A stretch of DNA of 64,000 nt from Alphaproteobacteria bacterium (lineage in GTDB: Bacteria > Pseudomonadota > Alphaproteobacteria > Sphingomonadales > Kordiimonadaceae), in contig JAJFIS010000029.1 in NCBI GenBank assembly GCA_021774735.1, positions 62,001-126,000 on the forward strand, written 5' to 3'. The position numbers and the translations under genes are program-made. This document shows, one piece after another, positions 35,177-43,031 of this stretch. Position 1 is the first letter of the stretch; each line of letters opens with the position of its first letter. The notes beneath the pieces are model-generated. The model worked only from the letters and a program-made list of their open reading frames with translations, had not been told where the DNA came from and did not search any database.

Positions 35177-35740
35177 TTGGATTACTTTGAGCATTCAAGA
35201 GTGCATTATTTTCATGAAGCGGAACGGCGCTTTAAGATGAATTCGTCATTAAGTTTCCCCGTAGGTCTCGTTGCGATCTTTACAGGTGCGGGATATAACC
35301 TCATGGCCCAAATTGGCAGGCCATTGGATTGGTTAGATTGGCTTTCTTATTTTTTTCTTGCATTGTTCGCGACGTCAATTGCCATTTCTGTTTATCATCT
35401 GGTGCATTCTCATTGGTCCATTAAATACAAGTATGTCGCATCACCTCTTGATGTAATTTGCTATAGGGATGAACTGGAAGAATATTACAAAAAAACACCG
35501 AATTCAAAAGCAAATGTGGACACTAAGTTGAAGGACTGGCTCAGGAGTTCATATGATGAATGCACGAAGTTAAATACAACCAATAATGATTTCAAGGCGG
35601 CACACCTTCATAAGGCTAACACTTTTATTGTGGCCTCATTTGTTATCCTAATTTTGGCAACTTTGCCAAACTTATTAGGTCTTGCATGGCATGATTCCGG
35701 CCCATTACTCATAGAGATAATTAATAGTGACAGTAAATAG
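35177..35740 (+). CDS. Hypothetical 3-TM membrane protein, first gene of a two-gene unit
   Basis: The 187-residue protein starts at TTG 35177 behind GGAG at 8-bp spacing. It has a short N-terminal soluble segment (EAERRFKMNSS), two adjacent helices (FPVGLVAIFTGAGYNLM and WLSYFFLALFATSIAISVYHLV), a polar middle domain of about 75 residues, and a third helix near the end (IVASFVILILATLPNLLGLAW). The layout is like small membrane effectors of the SLATT/S-2TM type found with signalling or defence genes, but I see no decisive motif. A 45-codon gene follows after 9 bp. Confidence 0.65.
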   Translation: MDYFEHSRVHYFHEAERRFKMNSSLSFPVGLVAIFTGAGYNLMAQIGRPLDWLDWLSYFFLALFATSIAISVYHLVHSHWSIKYKYVASPLDVICYRDELEEYYKKTPNSKANVDTKLKDWLRSSYDECTKLNTTNNDFKAAHLHKANTFIVASFVILILATLPNLLGLAWHDSGPLLIEIINSDSK

Positions 35741-35749
35741 GATAAAACA

Positions 35750-35887
35750 ATGACAGACGATAAACCCGATCCTGATACAACAGATGATGAATCCATTCCT
35801 GTTACACCAGAGCCAAAAGAGCCTACACCACCTCAGGAGAGGGTTGTGCGTGAAAGCGTGATACCTGAAGGGGATAAAATTAAATAG
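35750..35887 (+). CDS. 45-residue acidic, proline-rich peptide coupled to the preceding membrane gene
   Basis: ATG 35750 opens a frame of 45 codons ending in TAG 35885-35887. The product has about 15 Asp/Glu and 9 Pro residues (starts MTDDKPDPDTTDDES), so it should be disordered and acidic. The ribosome-binding site is AGGATAAAACA, which overlaps the end of the upstream gene's stop region. Tight spacing suggests co-translation. It could be a partner or neutralising peptide of the membrane protein. Function unknown. Note that codon use looks ordinary and the frame has no competing ORF. Confidence 0.6.
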   Translation: MTDDKPDPDTTDDESIPVTPEPKEPTPPQERVVRESVIPEGDKIK

Positions 35888-35954
35888 CAGCTCTCAAATA
35901 TAAGATGTGCTGCTGTTTAAATTTATTACATTTAATAGACCTGAGCAGTCCCCC

Positions 35955-36869
35955 TCAACCCACGCTATAAATACTATCGATATGCGCCGGGCCGTCGCAG
36001 GTGACGCGGGCGGCGTCTTTCATTGCGATCAGGTGCGCGAGGACCGAGCGGGCGGCGGCGGGGTGCATGCGGGGGTCGATCTCGCGGTACATCACCGGGA
36101 CCATTTCTGCGATCCTAGTTTGGCCGGCTTCAACACACTTTAGTATCTGGGTTTCGCGGCTGCGACGGTGGACCATAATGCCGCGTGTGAAGCGCCGCGC
36201 TTTGGCTATTGGGTCTCCGTGGGTGGGGTAATAGAGCGTTTCATCCCGTTTGGAAACCTTATCAAGGCTGGCCATATAGGCCGCCATGTCGCCGTCCGGT
36301 GGGCTGATGACCGTCGTTGACCAACCCATGACATGATCGCCGGAAAATAGGCAGTTTTCTTGCTTGAGCGCGAAGCACATATGATTGGACGTATGGCCGG
36401 GGGTATAGACCGCCTCCAGCGTCCAATCGGGGCCTTTGATCAGTTCACCATCCAATAGGGTTACGTCGGGCGTGAAGTTCATATCGGCGCCCGCTTCGAC
36501 CACTTCGCCCTCTAATCCGCCCCTGCGGCCAGCACCGTGGGGGCCATAAGCGTATGTTTTTGCCCCGGTAGTTTCTTTCAAGCGCTCAGAAAGCGGGCTA
36601 TGATCAAGGTGGGTGTGGGTGACGAGAATATGGCTGACGGTGCGACCGCCCAAGGCTGCCATCAGGGCGTCATAATGTGTGTCCATAAGCGGGCCGGGGT
36701 CGATGACCGCAACGTTATGCGTGCCAATGATATAGGTGCCACTGCCAGAAAAAGTGAAAGGGCTAGGGTTCTTCGCTAAGACCCGGCCAATGAGCGGGGT
36801 TATCTGCTCAAGCGTGCGATAAGTGAAATGTTTTTCAAAGTCCAAATCATCGGGGAACCGTCGGTTCAT
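35955..36869 (-). CDS. MBL-fold metallo-hydrolase (LACTB2-like) overlapping modA
   Basis: The 304-residue protein starts at ATG 36869, overlapping the modA TGA by 4 nt. An upstream frame to 36923 lies in modA. Motifs are THTHLDHS (HxHxDH), TPGHTSNHMCF and FSGDHVMGWST, so both metal sites are present. The C-terminal winged-helix region (RETQILKCVEAGQTRIAEMV) is as in LACTB2-type enzymes, some of which are RNases. The substrate is not known. Coupling to modA is unusual. Confidence 0.88.
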   Translation of the reverse strand: MNRRFPDDLDFEKHFTYRTLEQITPLIGRVLAKNPSPFTFSGSGTYIIGTHNVAVIDPGPLMDTHYDALMAALGGRTVSHILVTHTHLDHSPLSERLKETTGAKTYAYGPHGAGRRGGLEGEVVEAGADMNFTPDVTLLDGELIKGPDWTLEAVYTPGHTSNHMCFALKQENCLFSGDHVMGWSTTVISPPDGDMAAYMASLDKVSKRDETLYYPTHGDPIAKARRFTRGIMVHRRSRETQILKCVEAGQTRIAEMVPVMYREIDPRMHPAAARSVLAHLIAMKDAARVTCDGPAHIDSIYSVG

Positions 36870-37645
36870 TGTTCGGCTTTCTCTTCTTGTGGCTCGGCAG
36901 TGATGAAACCATATGCCTGCCAAATAGGTATGGCTTCAATGCTTTGTAGAAAATTTATGAAACCGTGAGCTGCACTACGCTCGCTGAGGGTTATGGCTTG
37001 ATATAATATGGGGTCGTGCAGTTTGGGGTCAATGCGGTGCAGCACCCGCACGCGTTTGCTGGCCTTGGCGCTTGTGGCGTAAACAATAGCGGCATCCGTT
37101 GCCCGATGTTCCACAAGCCGCAGTGTAGCGCGGGCATCCCGGGCCGGGATAAGTTTGGCGTCAATTCCCAATGGGTCAATAATCGTGGTTAAGGCCTGCA
37201 TGCTATATTGCCCAAGCGGTGAAATATTTTTGTCGGCCACAGCGATGGCACCAAATTGCTGAATATCATTCAAACTAGCAAAGACGTTAAATTTGCTGAA
37301 GCGGCCTGCAACCACCACCAACTGGTTCTGCACTAGTTTTTGTGGTGGGCTTTTGCCTTGAACATTTATGGCCATGATCCACTGTGTGTTGGCGCTGATG
37401 AAAGCATCTGCCGGTGCACCTTGGTTGATTTGCCGTGCAAGAACGGCGCTGGCGGCATGGCTAAACACAGGCGCTGGTTTGCCTGCTGTGTTGCTATATT
37501 TCTCGGCGAGGGCTGGCAGAACGCCGCTTAAGCTGCTGGCGGCAAAAATAATGGCGGGCTTTTCGTTTTGCTTGACTTCCTCGGCAACAGCACCGCCCAA
37601 AAGGCTGAAAATTAAACTGAAGGAGATAAGGAAACGACGAAGCAT
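36866..37645 (-). CDS. modA: ModA-like periplasmic molybdate-binding protein
   Basis: The 259-residue protein has a signal peptide (ISFSLIFSLLGGAVAEE) and the ModA pattern: AASSLSGVLPALAEKY with the anion-binding Ser residues, FSHAASAVLARQINQGAPAD, and the VVGR-type hinge (VVAGRFSKFNVFAS). The C-terminus has IVYATSAKAS. It would deliver molybdate or tungstate to a ModBC transporter, but modB and modC do not follow. The downstream gene is an MBL hydrolase. The transporter may be encoded elsewhere. Confidence 0.88.
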   Translation of the reverse strand: MLRRFLISFSLIFSLLGGAVAEEVKQNEKPAIIFAASSLSGVLPALAEKYSNTAGKPAPVFSHAASAVLARQINQGAPADAFISANTQWIMAINVQGKSPPQKLVQNQLVVVAGRFSKFNVFASLNDIQQFGAIAVADKNISPLGQYSMQALTTIIDPLGIDAKLIPARDARATLRLVEHRATDAAIVYATSAKASKRVRVLHRIDPKLHDPILYQAITLSERSAAHGFINFLQSIEAIPIWQAYGFITAEPQEEKAEQ

Positions 37646-37651
37646 TTTAGG

Positions 37652-37948
37652 CTAGCCTTTATTTTTGGCGACACTTGCATCCATACGGGCAAGCTGTTCG
37701 TCGCTCGCGGGGGTCTGGTGCGCGGCTTTATAGTCACCGTAAGGCATGCCGTAAATCGCGGTCCTAGCATCTTCGGCGCTAATGTCCATACCCATATTAT
37801 CAGCGGCTTCTTTGTACCATTTACCAAAGCAGTTGCGGCAAAAACCCCCATAGCCCATCAGGTCAATATTTTGTACATCGGTGCGCTGTTGCAAATGTTT
37901 GATGAGGCGACGAAAAACGGCGGCTTCAACTTCGCTGCTTGTGGTCAT
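37652..37948 (-). CDS. DUF1244 family protein
   Basis: The 98-residue protein starts at ATG 37948 behind GGAGATTT. A longer frame to 38191 lies over ispB. It has the family's compact helical fold and the motif DLMGYGGFCRNCFGKWYKEAA with the CxxC pair (CRNC), and MPYGDYKAAHQ. Such proteins are common in proteobacteria and of unknown function; the CxxC may bind metal. It lies 6 bp upstream of modA in the same orientation. Confidence 0.85.
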   Translation of the reverse strand: MTTSSEVEAAVFRRLIKHLQQRTDVQNIDLMGYGGFCRNCFGKWYKEAADNMGMDISAEDARTAIYGMPYGDYKAAHQTPASDEQLARMDASVAKNKG

Positions 37949-37994
37949 GGCTAAATCTCCGAAAATTGGTCCGTAAATTGATGGTATGGCTTGC

Positions 37995-39017
37995 TTAATA
38001 AGCGCGCTCGATAACAAACTCGATGATATTATCCATAATCTCATGGGCTTCATTATCGGGGAAGATCGCCAGTGCATCCTTGGCTTTTTGGCCGTAGTGT
38101 CGGGCGCGTTCCAAGGTATCTTGGGTCGTGCCGTGTTTAGAAATATAGGCCATCGCTTGCTCAAGGTCGCCGTCCTTTTGCTCCAGCTCACCCACGGTGC
38201 GATCCCAAAAAGCTTGCTCTTCGGTGCCGCCGCGTCGATAAGCCAGTATGATCGGCAGGGTCACTTTGCCTTCGCGGAAATCATCGCCAACCGCTTTACC
38301 CATGGTGGCTTGCTTGGCGCTATAGTCGAGCACATCATCGACCAATTGGAAGGCAATGCCTAAATTTTGGCCGTAAGCCGCAAGGGCTTTTTCTGCGTCT
38401 TCCCCTTTTTCAGCGACCACGCCGGCGATTTCACAGGCAGCAGCAAATAGCACTGCCGTTTTGGCGCTAATAACTTCAAGGTAGGCATCTTCGGTGGTGG
38501 TCAGGTCATTGGTTGTCATCAACTGCAGCACTTCGCCTTCAGCAATAACCGAGGAAGCACCCGATAATATCTTCAATACTTTCAAGGACCCATCTTCGAC
38601 CATCAGCTCGAAGGAGCGCGAGAAAAGAAAGTCGCCAACCAGAACGCTGGCTTGATTGCCCCATATGGTGTTGGCGGTCTCGACGCCCCGGCGCAGGTCG
38701 CTTTCGTCCACCACGTCATCATGCAGCAGGGTGGCGGTGTGGATAAATTCAACACAAGCCGCCAGCTTAATGTGGCGTGTACCTTCAAAGCCAATCAGTT
38801 TGGCACTAGCCAGCGTCAGCATTGGCCGAAGTCGTTTGCCGCCAGACGCAATAAGGTGACCAGCCAATTGTGGAATAAGTACAACGGGGCTGTGCATCCG
38901 GGTCAAAATGGTTTCATTGACCCCTTTCATCTCCGTGCTAACCAGCGACTGCATCGCATCAACGGCGCTGGAGGCTGTCTTTTTTGCTTTGTTGATCGAA
39001 ACGATATCGCTGGTCAT
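37995..39017 (-). CDS. ispB: Polyprenyl (octaprenyl-type) diphosphate synthase
   Basis: The 340-residue protein is a trans-isoprenyl diphosphate synthase. The first Asp-rich motif is LLHDDVVDESD (Asp100, 101, 104) and the second is QLVDDVLDYSA. The SGGKRLRPML region binds the homoallylic substrate, and GKAVGDDFREGKVTLPII is typical of IspB. The product supplies the side chain of ubiquinone. I start at ATG 39017. ATG 39047 would add 10 residues. The next gene is divergent. Confidence 0.93.
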   Translation of the reverse strand: MTSDIVSINKAKKTASSAVDAMQSLVSTEMKGVNETILTRMHSPVVLIPQLAGHLIASGGKRLRPMLTLASAKLIGFEGTRHIKLAACVEFIHTATLLHDDVVDESDLRRGVETANTIWGNQASVLVGDFLFSRSFELMVEDGSLKVLKILSGASSVIAEGEVLQLMTTNDLTTTEDAYLEVISAKTAVLFAAACEIAGVVAEKGEDAEKALAAYGQNLGIAFQLVDDVLDYSAKQATMGKAVGDDFREGKVTLPIILAYRRGGTEEQAFWDRTVGELEQKDGDLEQAMAYISKHGTTQDTLERARHYGQKAKDALAIFPDNEAHEIMDNIIEFVIERAY

Positions 39018-39204
39018 TGTAATTGCCCCGAGTGTGCGTTGGTTCATTTGGCTGCAACATAAGCGCGTGCAAGGCTATTGGCAAGTCTAAGACGTAGTAA
39101 AATCGATAGCTGACTGTTATGTGATAGGCGAATGATGTATGGTGGCAACAACACGCTCCTGGTGGGGCACAAATAGGCTAAAGGGATGTGAAGGTTCTTA
39201 ATTT

Positions 39205-40053
39205 ATGAATCACTTAACGACAGACATATCCACCCCGCAAGCAAAGCAATGTTTAGCTGATAGCTTATCCGGCTTGCAGTGCCAAGATGATGTTAGTGTG
39301 GACGATTTTTTAGGGGGGAAATTGCGGCTGATCCAGCCATTGGATGGATACCGAGTTTCGATGGACACCATTTTACTGGCCGCAACAATACCAGCAAAGG
39401 CAGGTGAAACTGTTTTGGAGCCGGGCATGGGCAGCGGCGGTGCGGCCTTAAGCCTCGCACATAGGGTTGCGGGTGTGCAGGTTACGGGGCTTGAACTTCA
39501 GCCTGTGATGGCCGACCTTGGTCGGCGTAACATTGCGCTTAATGCGATGCAGGACCAAGTCAATGTTTTTGAGGGTGATCTAACCGAGCCGCACCCTGAA
39601 ATAAAAGATGGCAGTTTTGATCATGTGATGGCTAACCCGCCCTATTTAACGCCGGGCAGGGGGATGCGCCCACCATCAAAGACCAAGGGTTTATCCCATA
39701 TGATGTCGTCTGCGACGCTCAAAGATTGGTTAAATTTTTGCATTGATAAAGCCCGCTATAAAGGCACAATCACTATCATTCACCGGACCGATATGCTGCA
39801 AGATGTAATTGCAAGGCTGCATAAAAGGGTGGGTGAGCTGACCTTACTGCCACTTTGGCCGCGCGCGGGGGTGCCAGCAAAACGGTTCATCCTGCAAGGT
39901 CGCAAGGGTATGCATGGGGGTATGACGGTCTTGAACGGCCTCGAAATGCATGGCGAAAAAGAGCGATATACTAAGCAAGCGGAAAAAATATTGCGCGACG
40001 GCGGCGCGATTGACCTTAAAGCCTTGGCAGGGCGGGCTGTGCCAGCTAAATAG
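39205..40053 (+). CDS. TrmN6-like adenine N6-methyltransferase
   Basis: The 282-residue protein is a class I SAM methyltransferase of the YfiC/TrmN6 group: TVLEPGMGSGGAALSLAHRV for SAM binding and VMANPPYLTPG as the NPPY catalytic motif for amino-group methylation. Family members modify A37 of tRNA-Val, although other targets exist. The C-terminus (PLWPRAGVPAKRFILQGRKG) is as in this group. It is divergent from ispB, as in many alphaproteobacteria. Confidence 0.87.
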   Translation: MNHLTTDISTPQAKQCLADSLSGLQCQDDVSVDDFLGGKLRLIQPLDGYRVSMDTILLAATIPAKAGETVLEPGMGSGGAALSLAHRVAGVQVTGLELQPVMADLGRRNIALNAMQDQVNVFEGDLTEPHPEIKDGSFDHVMANPPYLTPGRGMRPPSKTKGLSHMMSSATLKDWLNFCIDKARYKGTITIIHRTDMLQDVIARLHKRVGELTLLPLWPRAGVPAKRFILQGRKGMHGGMTVLNGLEMHGEKERYTKQAEKILRDGGAIDLKALAGRAVPAK

Positions 40054-40092
40054 GGTCATATGAGTAATTTGTTGAATTAAAGGGGAAGCCGC

Positions 40093-40968
40093 TTGCGTGG
40101 GATTTTTAAGCTAGTACATCTGTTAAGGGCGAAGTTTTTTGGGGATGGCCCGCCGCTTGTGGCGGTGGTGCGGTTAAACGGTGTTATTGGCCAAGCGGAC
40201 CGCTTCAATAAGGGTCTGAACATTGAAGGTGTAGGCCCTACCTTAGAGCAAGCTTTTGGGCTGACGGGCTTAAGCGCGGTCGCGATTGTCATCAACTCAC
40301 CTGGTGGTTCGCCGGTGCAATCGGCGTTCATTGCTGATCGCATCCGGGATCTAGCGCGGGAGAAAGATGTGCCCGTGCTGGCTTTCGCGGAGGATGTGGC
40401 TGCGTCAGGCGGTTATATGCTGGCGCTGGCGGGGGATGCAATATATGCCCATGAAGCGTCTATCATTGGCAGCATCGGCGTAATATCCGGTGGCTTTGGC
40501 TTTGTGAAGGCGATGGAAAAGCTCGGTGTTGAGCGGCGTATTTATACCGCTGGCGAAAAGAAATCTCAGCTTGATCCTTTCTCACCTGAAAATAGCGATG
40601 ACATTTCCCGGATTAAAGACATTCAAGTTGAAATTCATGAGTTTTTCAAAAAATTTGTCCGCGACCGTCGTGGTAAACGCTTGAAAGGTGCTCGGGCTAA
40701 AATATTCTCAGGTGACTTTTTCACCGGCACAGAAGCGAAAAAGCTTGGCCTGATTGATGAGATTGGCGAAATGCGGTCAGTTTTAAAAGAACGCTTTGGC
40801 AAAAAGGTGCGTTTTAAAACAGTAGGCGATAAAAAACGCGGGCTACTTTCTATGCTTGGTTTAGGTGCATCGACAAAGGCCGTCGGGCCATTTGATGCGG
40901 GCGAATTGGGCCACGGGCTAATATCTGCGGCGGAAGAGCGCCTATTTTGGAACCGTTTTGGGCTTTAA
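40093..40968 (+). CDS. S49-family (SppA-like) peptidase
   Basis: The 291-residue protein is the short SppA-type serine peptidase. It uses a TTG start behind AGGGGAAG. The motifs are VVRLNGVIG, INSPGGSPVQSAFIADRI, and AASGGYMLALAGDAIYAHEAS, where the Ser of ASGGY is the nucleophile. GSIGVISGGFGF and KKFVRDRRGKRL follow. It degrades released signal peptides or membrane protein fragments. A clear N-terminal membrane helix is missing, so its place in the cell is uncertain. Confidence 0.88.
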   Translation: MRGIFKLVHLLRAKFFGDGPPLVAVVRLNGVIGQADRFNKGLNIEGVGPTLEQAFGLTGLSAVAIVINSPGGSPVQSAFIADRIRDLAREKDVPVLAFAEDVAASGGYMLALAGDAIYAHEASIIGSIGVISGGFGFVKAMEKLGVERRIYTAGEKKSQLDPFSPENSDDISRIKDIQVEIHEFFKKFVRDRRGKRLKGARAKIFSGDFFTGTEAKKLGLIDEIGEMRSVLKERFGKKVRFKTVGDKKRGLLSMLGLGASTKAVGPFDAGELGHGLISAAEERLFWNRFGL

Positions 40969-40979
40969 AAGGAATATCC

Positions 40980-41294
40980 ATGACCGATGACCATCAAGCA
41001 CAATTGGAAGCCTTTCGCGAGAGCATCGACAATATTGATGCCTCCTTGGTTTTCATGCTGGCAGAACGCTTTAAAATCACCCAAAAAGTAGGCTTTTATA
41101 AGCGGGAGCATAATTTACCCCCAGCGGACAAATTACGGGAAGAGCATCAGATTGAGCGACTGCGTGCCTTGGCAAAATCAGCCAACCTTGACCCTGAGTT
41201 CAGCGAAAAATTCCTACATTTTATTATCCGCGAAGTTATTCAACACCATGAACGTATCCGCGAAAAAGGTAGCTTGGACAAGGATGTAACATGA
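40980..41294 (+). CDS. Chorismate mutase (AroQ class)
   Basis: The 104-residue protein is the monofunctional all-helical type. Residues FRESIDNIDASLVFMLAERF and the helix ITQKVGFYKREHNLPPADKLREE contain the conserved Arg and Lys/Glu of AroQ, and FLHFIIREVIQHHERIRE closes the active site. It converts chorismate to prephenate for Phe/Tyr synthesis. ATG 40980 follows AAAAGGAATATCC; the gene overlaps the next by 4 nt. Confidence 0.92.
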   Translation: MTDDHQAQLEAFRESIDNIDASLVFMLAERFKITQKVGFYKREHNLPPADKLREEHQIERLRALAKSANLDPEFSEKFLHFIIREVIQHHERIREKGSLDKDVT

Positions 41295-42031
41295 CCATTG
41301 ATAATAAGGATCAACTGGCGCAGCTTAAAGCCATTGGGGCTATTTGCCGCGATGTGCTCGCAGCCATGGGTGCGCGCGTAGCGCCGGGTGTGACACCATT
41401 GGAACTGGATACAATGGCAGGTGAAATGCTGGCGGAAAGGGGCGCAACTTCGGCTCCTAAACTGGCTTATGACTTTCCGGGTTTTACTTGCATATCGGTC
41501 GGTGATGCGGTGGCGCACGGGGTGCCGGATGATATTCCACTGAAGGAAGGCCAACTGGTTAATATTGATGTATCCGCAGAAAAGGACGGCGTTTTTGCCG
41601 ATACAGGATCTAGCTTTGCGGTGGGTAAAATTAGTCCTGATTTGCAAAAATTGCTTGATGTGACCCGGGATGCCCAGCGCAAAGCGATGTTTGCAGCACG
41701 CGCCGGACAGCCTATCAGCACGGTGGGCAAGGTTGTGAGCCGCGAGGCGAAAAAGCACGGCTTGAATATCATTCAAGGCTTGCATAGCCACGGCGTTGGC
41801 GGCTGGATCCACGAAGAGCCGGATATCCCAACAATTTATGACCCGTCCAAGCGCGAACGCTTAAAGGCAGGGCAAGTGATTACGGTGGAGCCTTTCCTCT
41901 CCACCCACAGCAAACATTATTTTGAAGATGATGATGGTTGGACCTTGCGGCTAGACAAGGGTGGTTTTGGGGCACAATTCGAGCATACATTTGTGGTGAC
42001 CAACACTGCGCCAATCGTCGTTACAGCATAG
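41291..42031 (+). CDS. map: Type I methionine aminopeptidase-like protein
   Basis: The 246-residue protein is full length for Map. Metal ligands are in place: Asp in VNIDVSAEKDG and VFADTG, His in LHSHGVGGWIHEEP, Glu in ITVEPFLS and Glu in FEHTFVVT. The AHGVPDDIPL motif is typical. It differs from main Map enzymes in the HSHGVGGW segment, so it may be a secondary paralogue. It removes N-terminal Met. It overlaps the chorismate mutase gene (ATGA). Confidence 0.86.
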   Translation: MTIDNKDQLAQLKAIGAICRDVLAAMGARVAPGVTPLELDTMAGEMLAERGATSAPKLAYDFPGFTCISVGDAVAHGVPDDIPLKEGQLVNIDVSAEKDGVFADTGSSFAVGKISPDLQKLLDVTRDAQRKAMFAARAGQPISTVGKVVSREAKKHGLNIIQGLHSHGVGGWIHEEPDIPTIYDPSKRERLKAGQVITVEPFLSTHSKHYFEDDDGWTLRLDKGGFGAQFEHTFVVTNTAPIVVTA

Positions 42032-42087
42032 TAAGTTAAAAGGTGTTTCGGAGTGCTTAACAATTGATTATAGCAAAACTTGACCAA

Positions 42088-42100
42088 GGGGCCTTGCCCC
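42088..42100 (+). terminator. Weak hairpin before glyQ
   Basis: GGGGC (42088-42092) pairs with GCCCC (42096-42100) across a 3-nt loop in the 115-bp map-glyQ gap, followed by a modest T-rich stretch. It may end the map transcript. Confidence 0.3.
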
Positions 42101-42146
42101 GTTAGTTTTCGCTGAAATTTATTACGTTTTAACTGGGTTTAATTTT

Positions 42147-43028
42147 ATGTCAGATAGCGCCAAGAAAACAGGCATGGCTTTTCAGGATATTATTCTGACA
42201 TTGCAAAAATATTGGGCGGCGCAGGGCTGTGCTATTTTGCAGCCCTATGACTTGGAAATGGGTGCAGGTACTTTCCACCCTGCCACAACCCTGCGGGCAC
42301 TGGGGCCGGAGAGCTGGAATGCCGCTTATGTGCAGCCAAGCCGCCGCCCGACAGATGGACGTTACGGTGAAAACCCGATGCGATTGCAGCATTATTATCA
42401 GTTTCAAGTTATCATGAAACCTAGCCCGCCGAATTTGCAAGACCTATATTTGGGCAGCCTTAAAGCCATTGGTATTGACGCCGCCAAGCATGACATTCGC
42501 TTTGTTGAAGACGACTGGGAAAGCCCAACGCTGGGTGCATGGGGCCTTGGCTGGGAAGTTTGGTGCGACGGCATGGAAGTTAGTCAGTTCACTTACTTTC
42601 AGCAAGTTGGCGGCATTGAATGCAATCCGGTTCCGGGGGAACTGACATACGGGCTTGAGCGCTTAGCGATGTATATTCAAGGCGTAGATAATGTCTACGA
42701 TCTAGACTTTAACGGCGCGGGCACTGTTTACGGCGATGTCTACTTAGAGAATGAAAAACAGCAATCGGCTTATAATTTTGAGCATGCCAATGTGGATAAA
42801 CTGTTTCGGGACTTTGCTGAAGCGCAAGAGGAATGCAAAAAATTGGTCGAAGCATCCTTGCCATTGCCCGCCTATGAGCAATGCATTCGTGCCAGCCACA
42901 CTTTTAATTTGCTCGATGCACGCGGGGTTATTTCCGTGACGGAACGCCAAGCCTATATTGGCCGCGTCCGGGATCTCGCCAAAGCTTGCTGTGTTGCTTG
43001 GTGCCAACATAATGGATGGGAGGTATAA
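42147..43028 (+). CDS. glyQ: Glycyl-tRNA synthetase alpha subunit
   Basis: The 293-residue protein has the class II motifs in the glyQ order: [20 protein letters not shown] (motif 2 region), [39 protein letters not shown], and [13 protein letters not shown] (motif 3). It forms the alpha2beta2 enzyme with GlyS. The subunits are consecutive, 3 nt apart. Length is normal. Confidence 0.97.
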   Translation: MSDSAKKTGMAFQDIILTLQKYWAAQGCAILQPYDLEMGAGTFHPATTLRALGPESWNAAYVQPSRRPTDGRYGENPMRLQHYYQFQVIMKPSPPNLQDLYLGSLKAIGIDAAKHDIRFVEDDWESPTLGAWGLGWEVWCDGMEVSQFTYFQQVGGIECNPVPGELTYGLERLAMYIQGVDNVYDLDFNGAGTVYGDVYLENEKQQSAYNFEHANVDKLFRDFAEAQEECKKLVEASLPLPAYEQCIRASHTFNLLDARGVISVTERQAYIGRVRDLAKACCVAWCQHNGWEV

Positions 43029-43031
43029 GCT

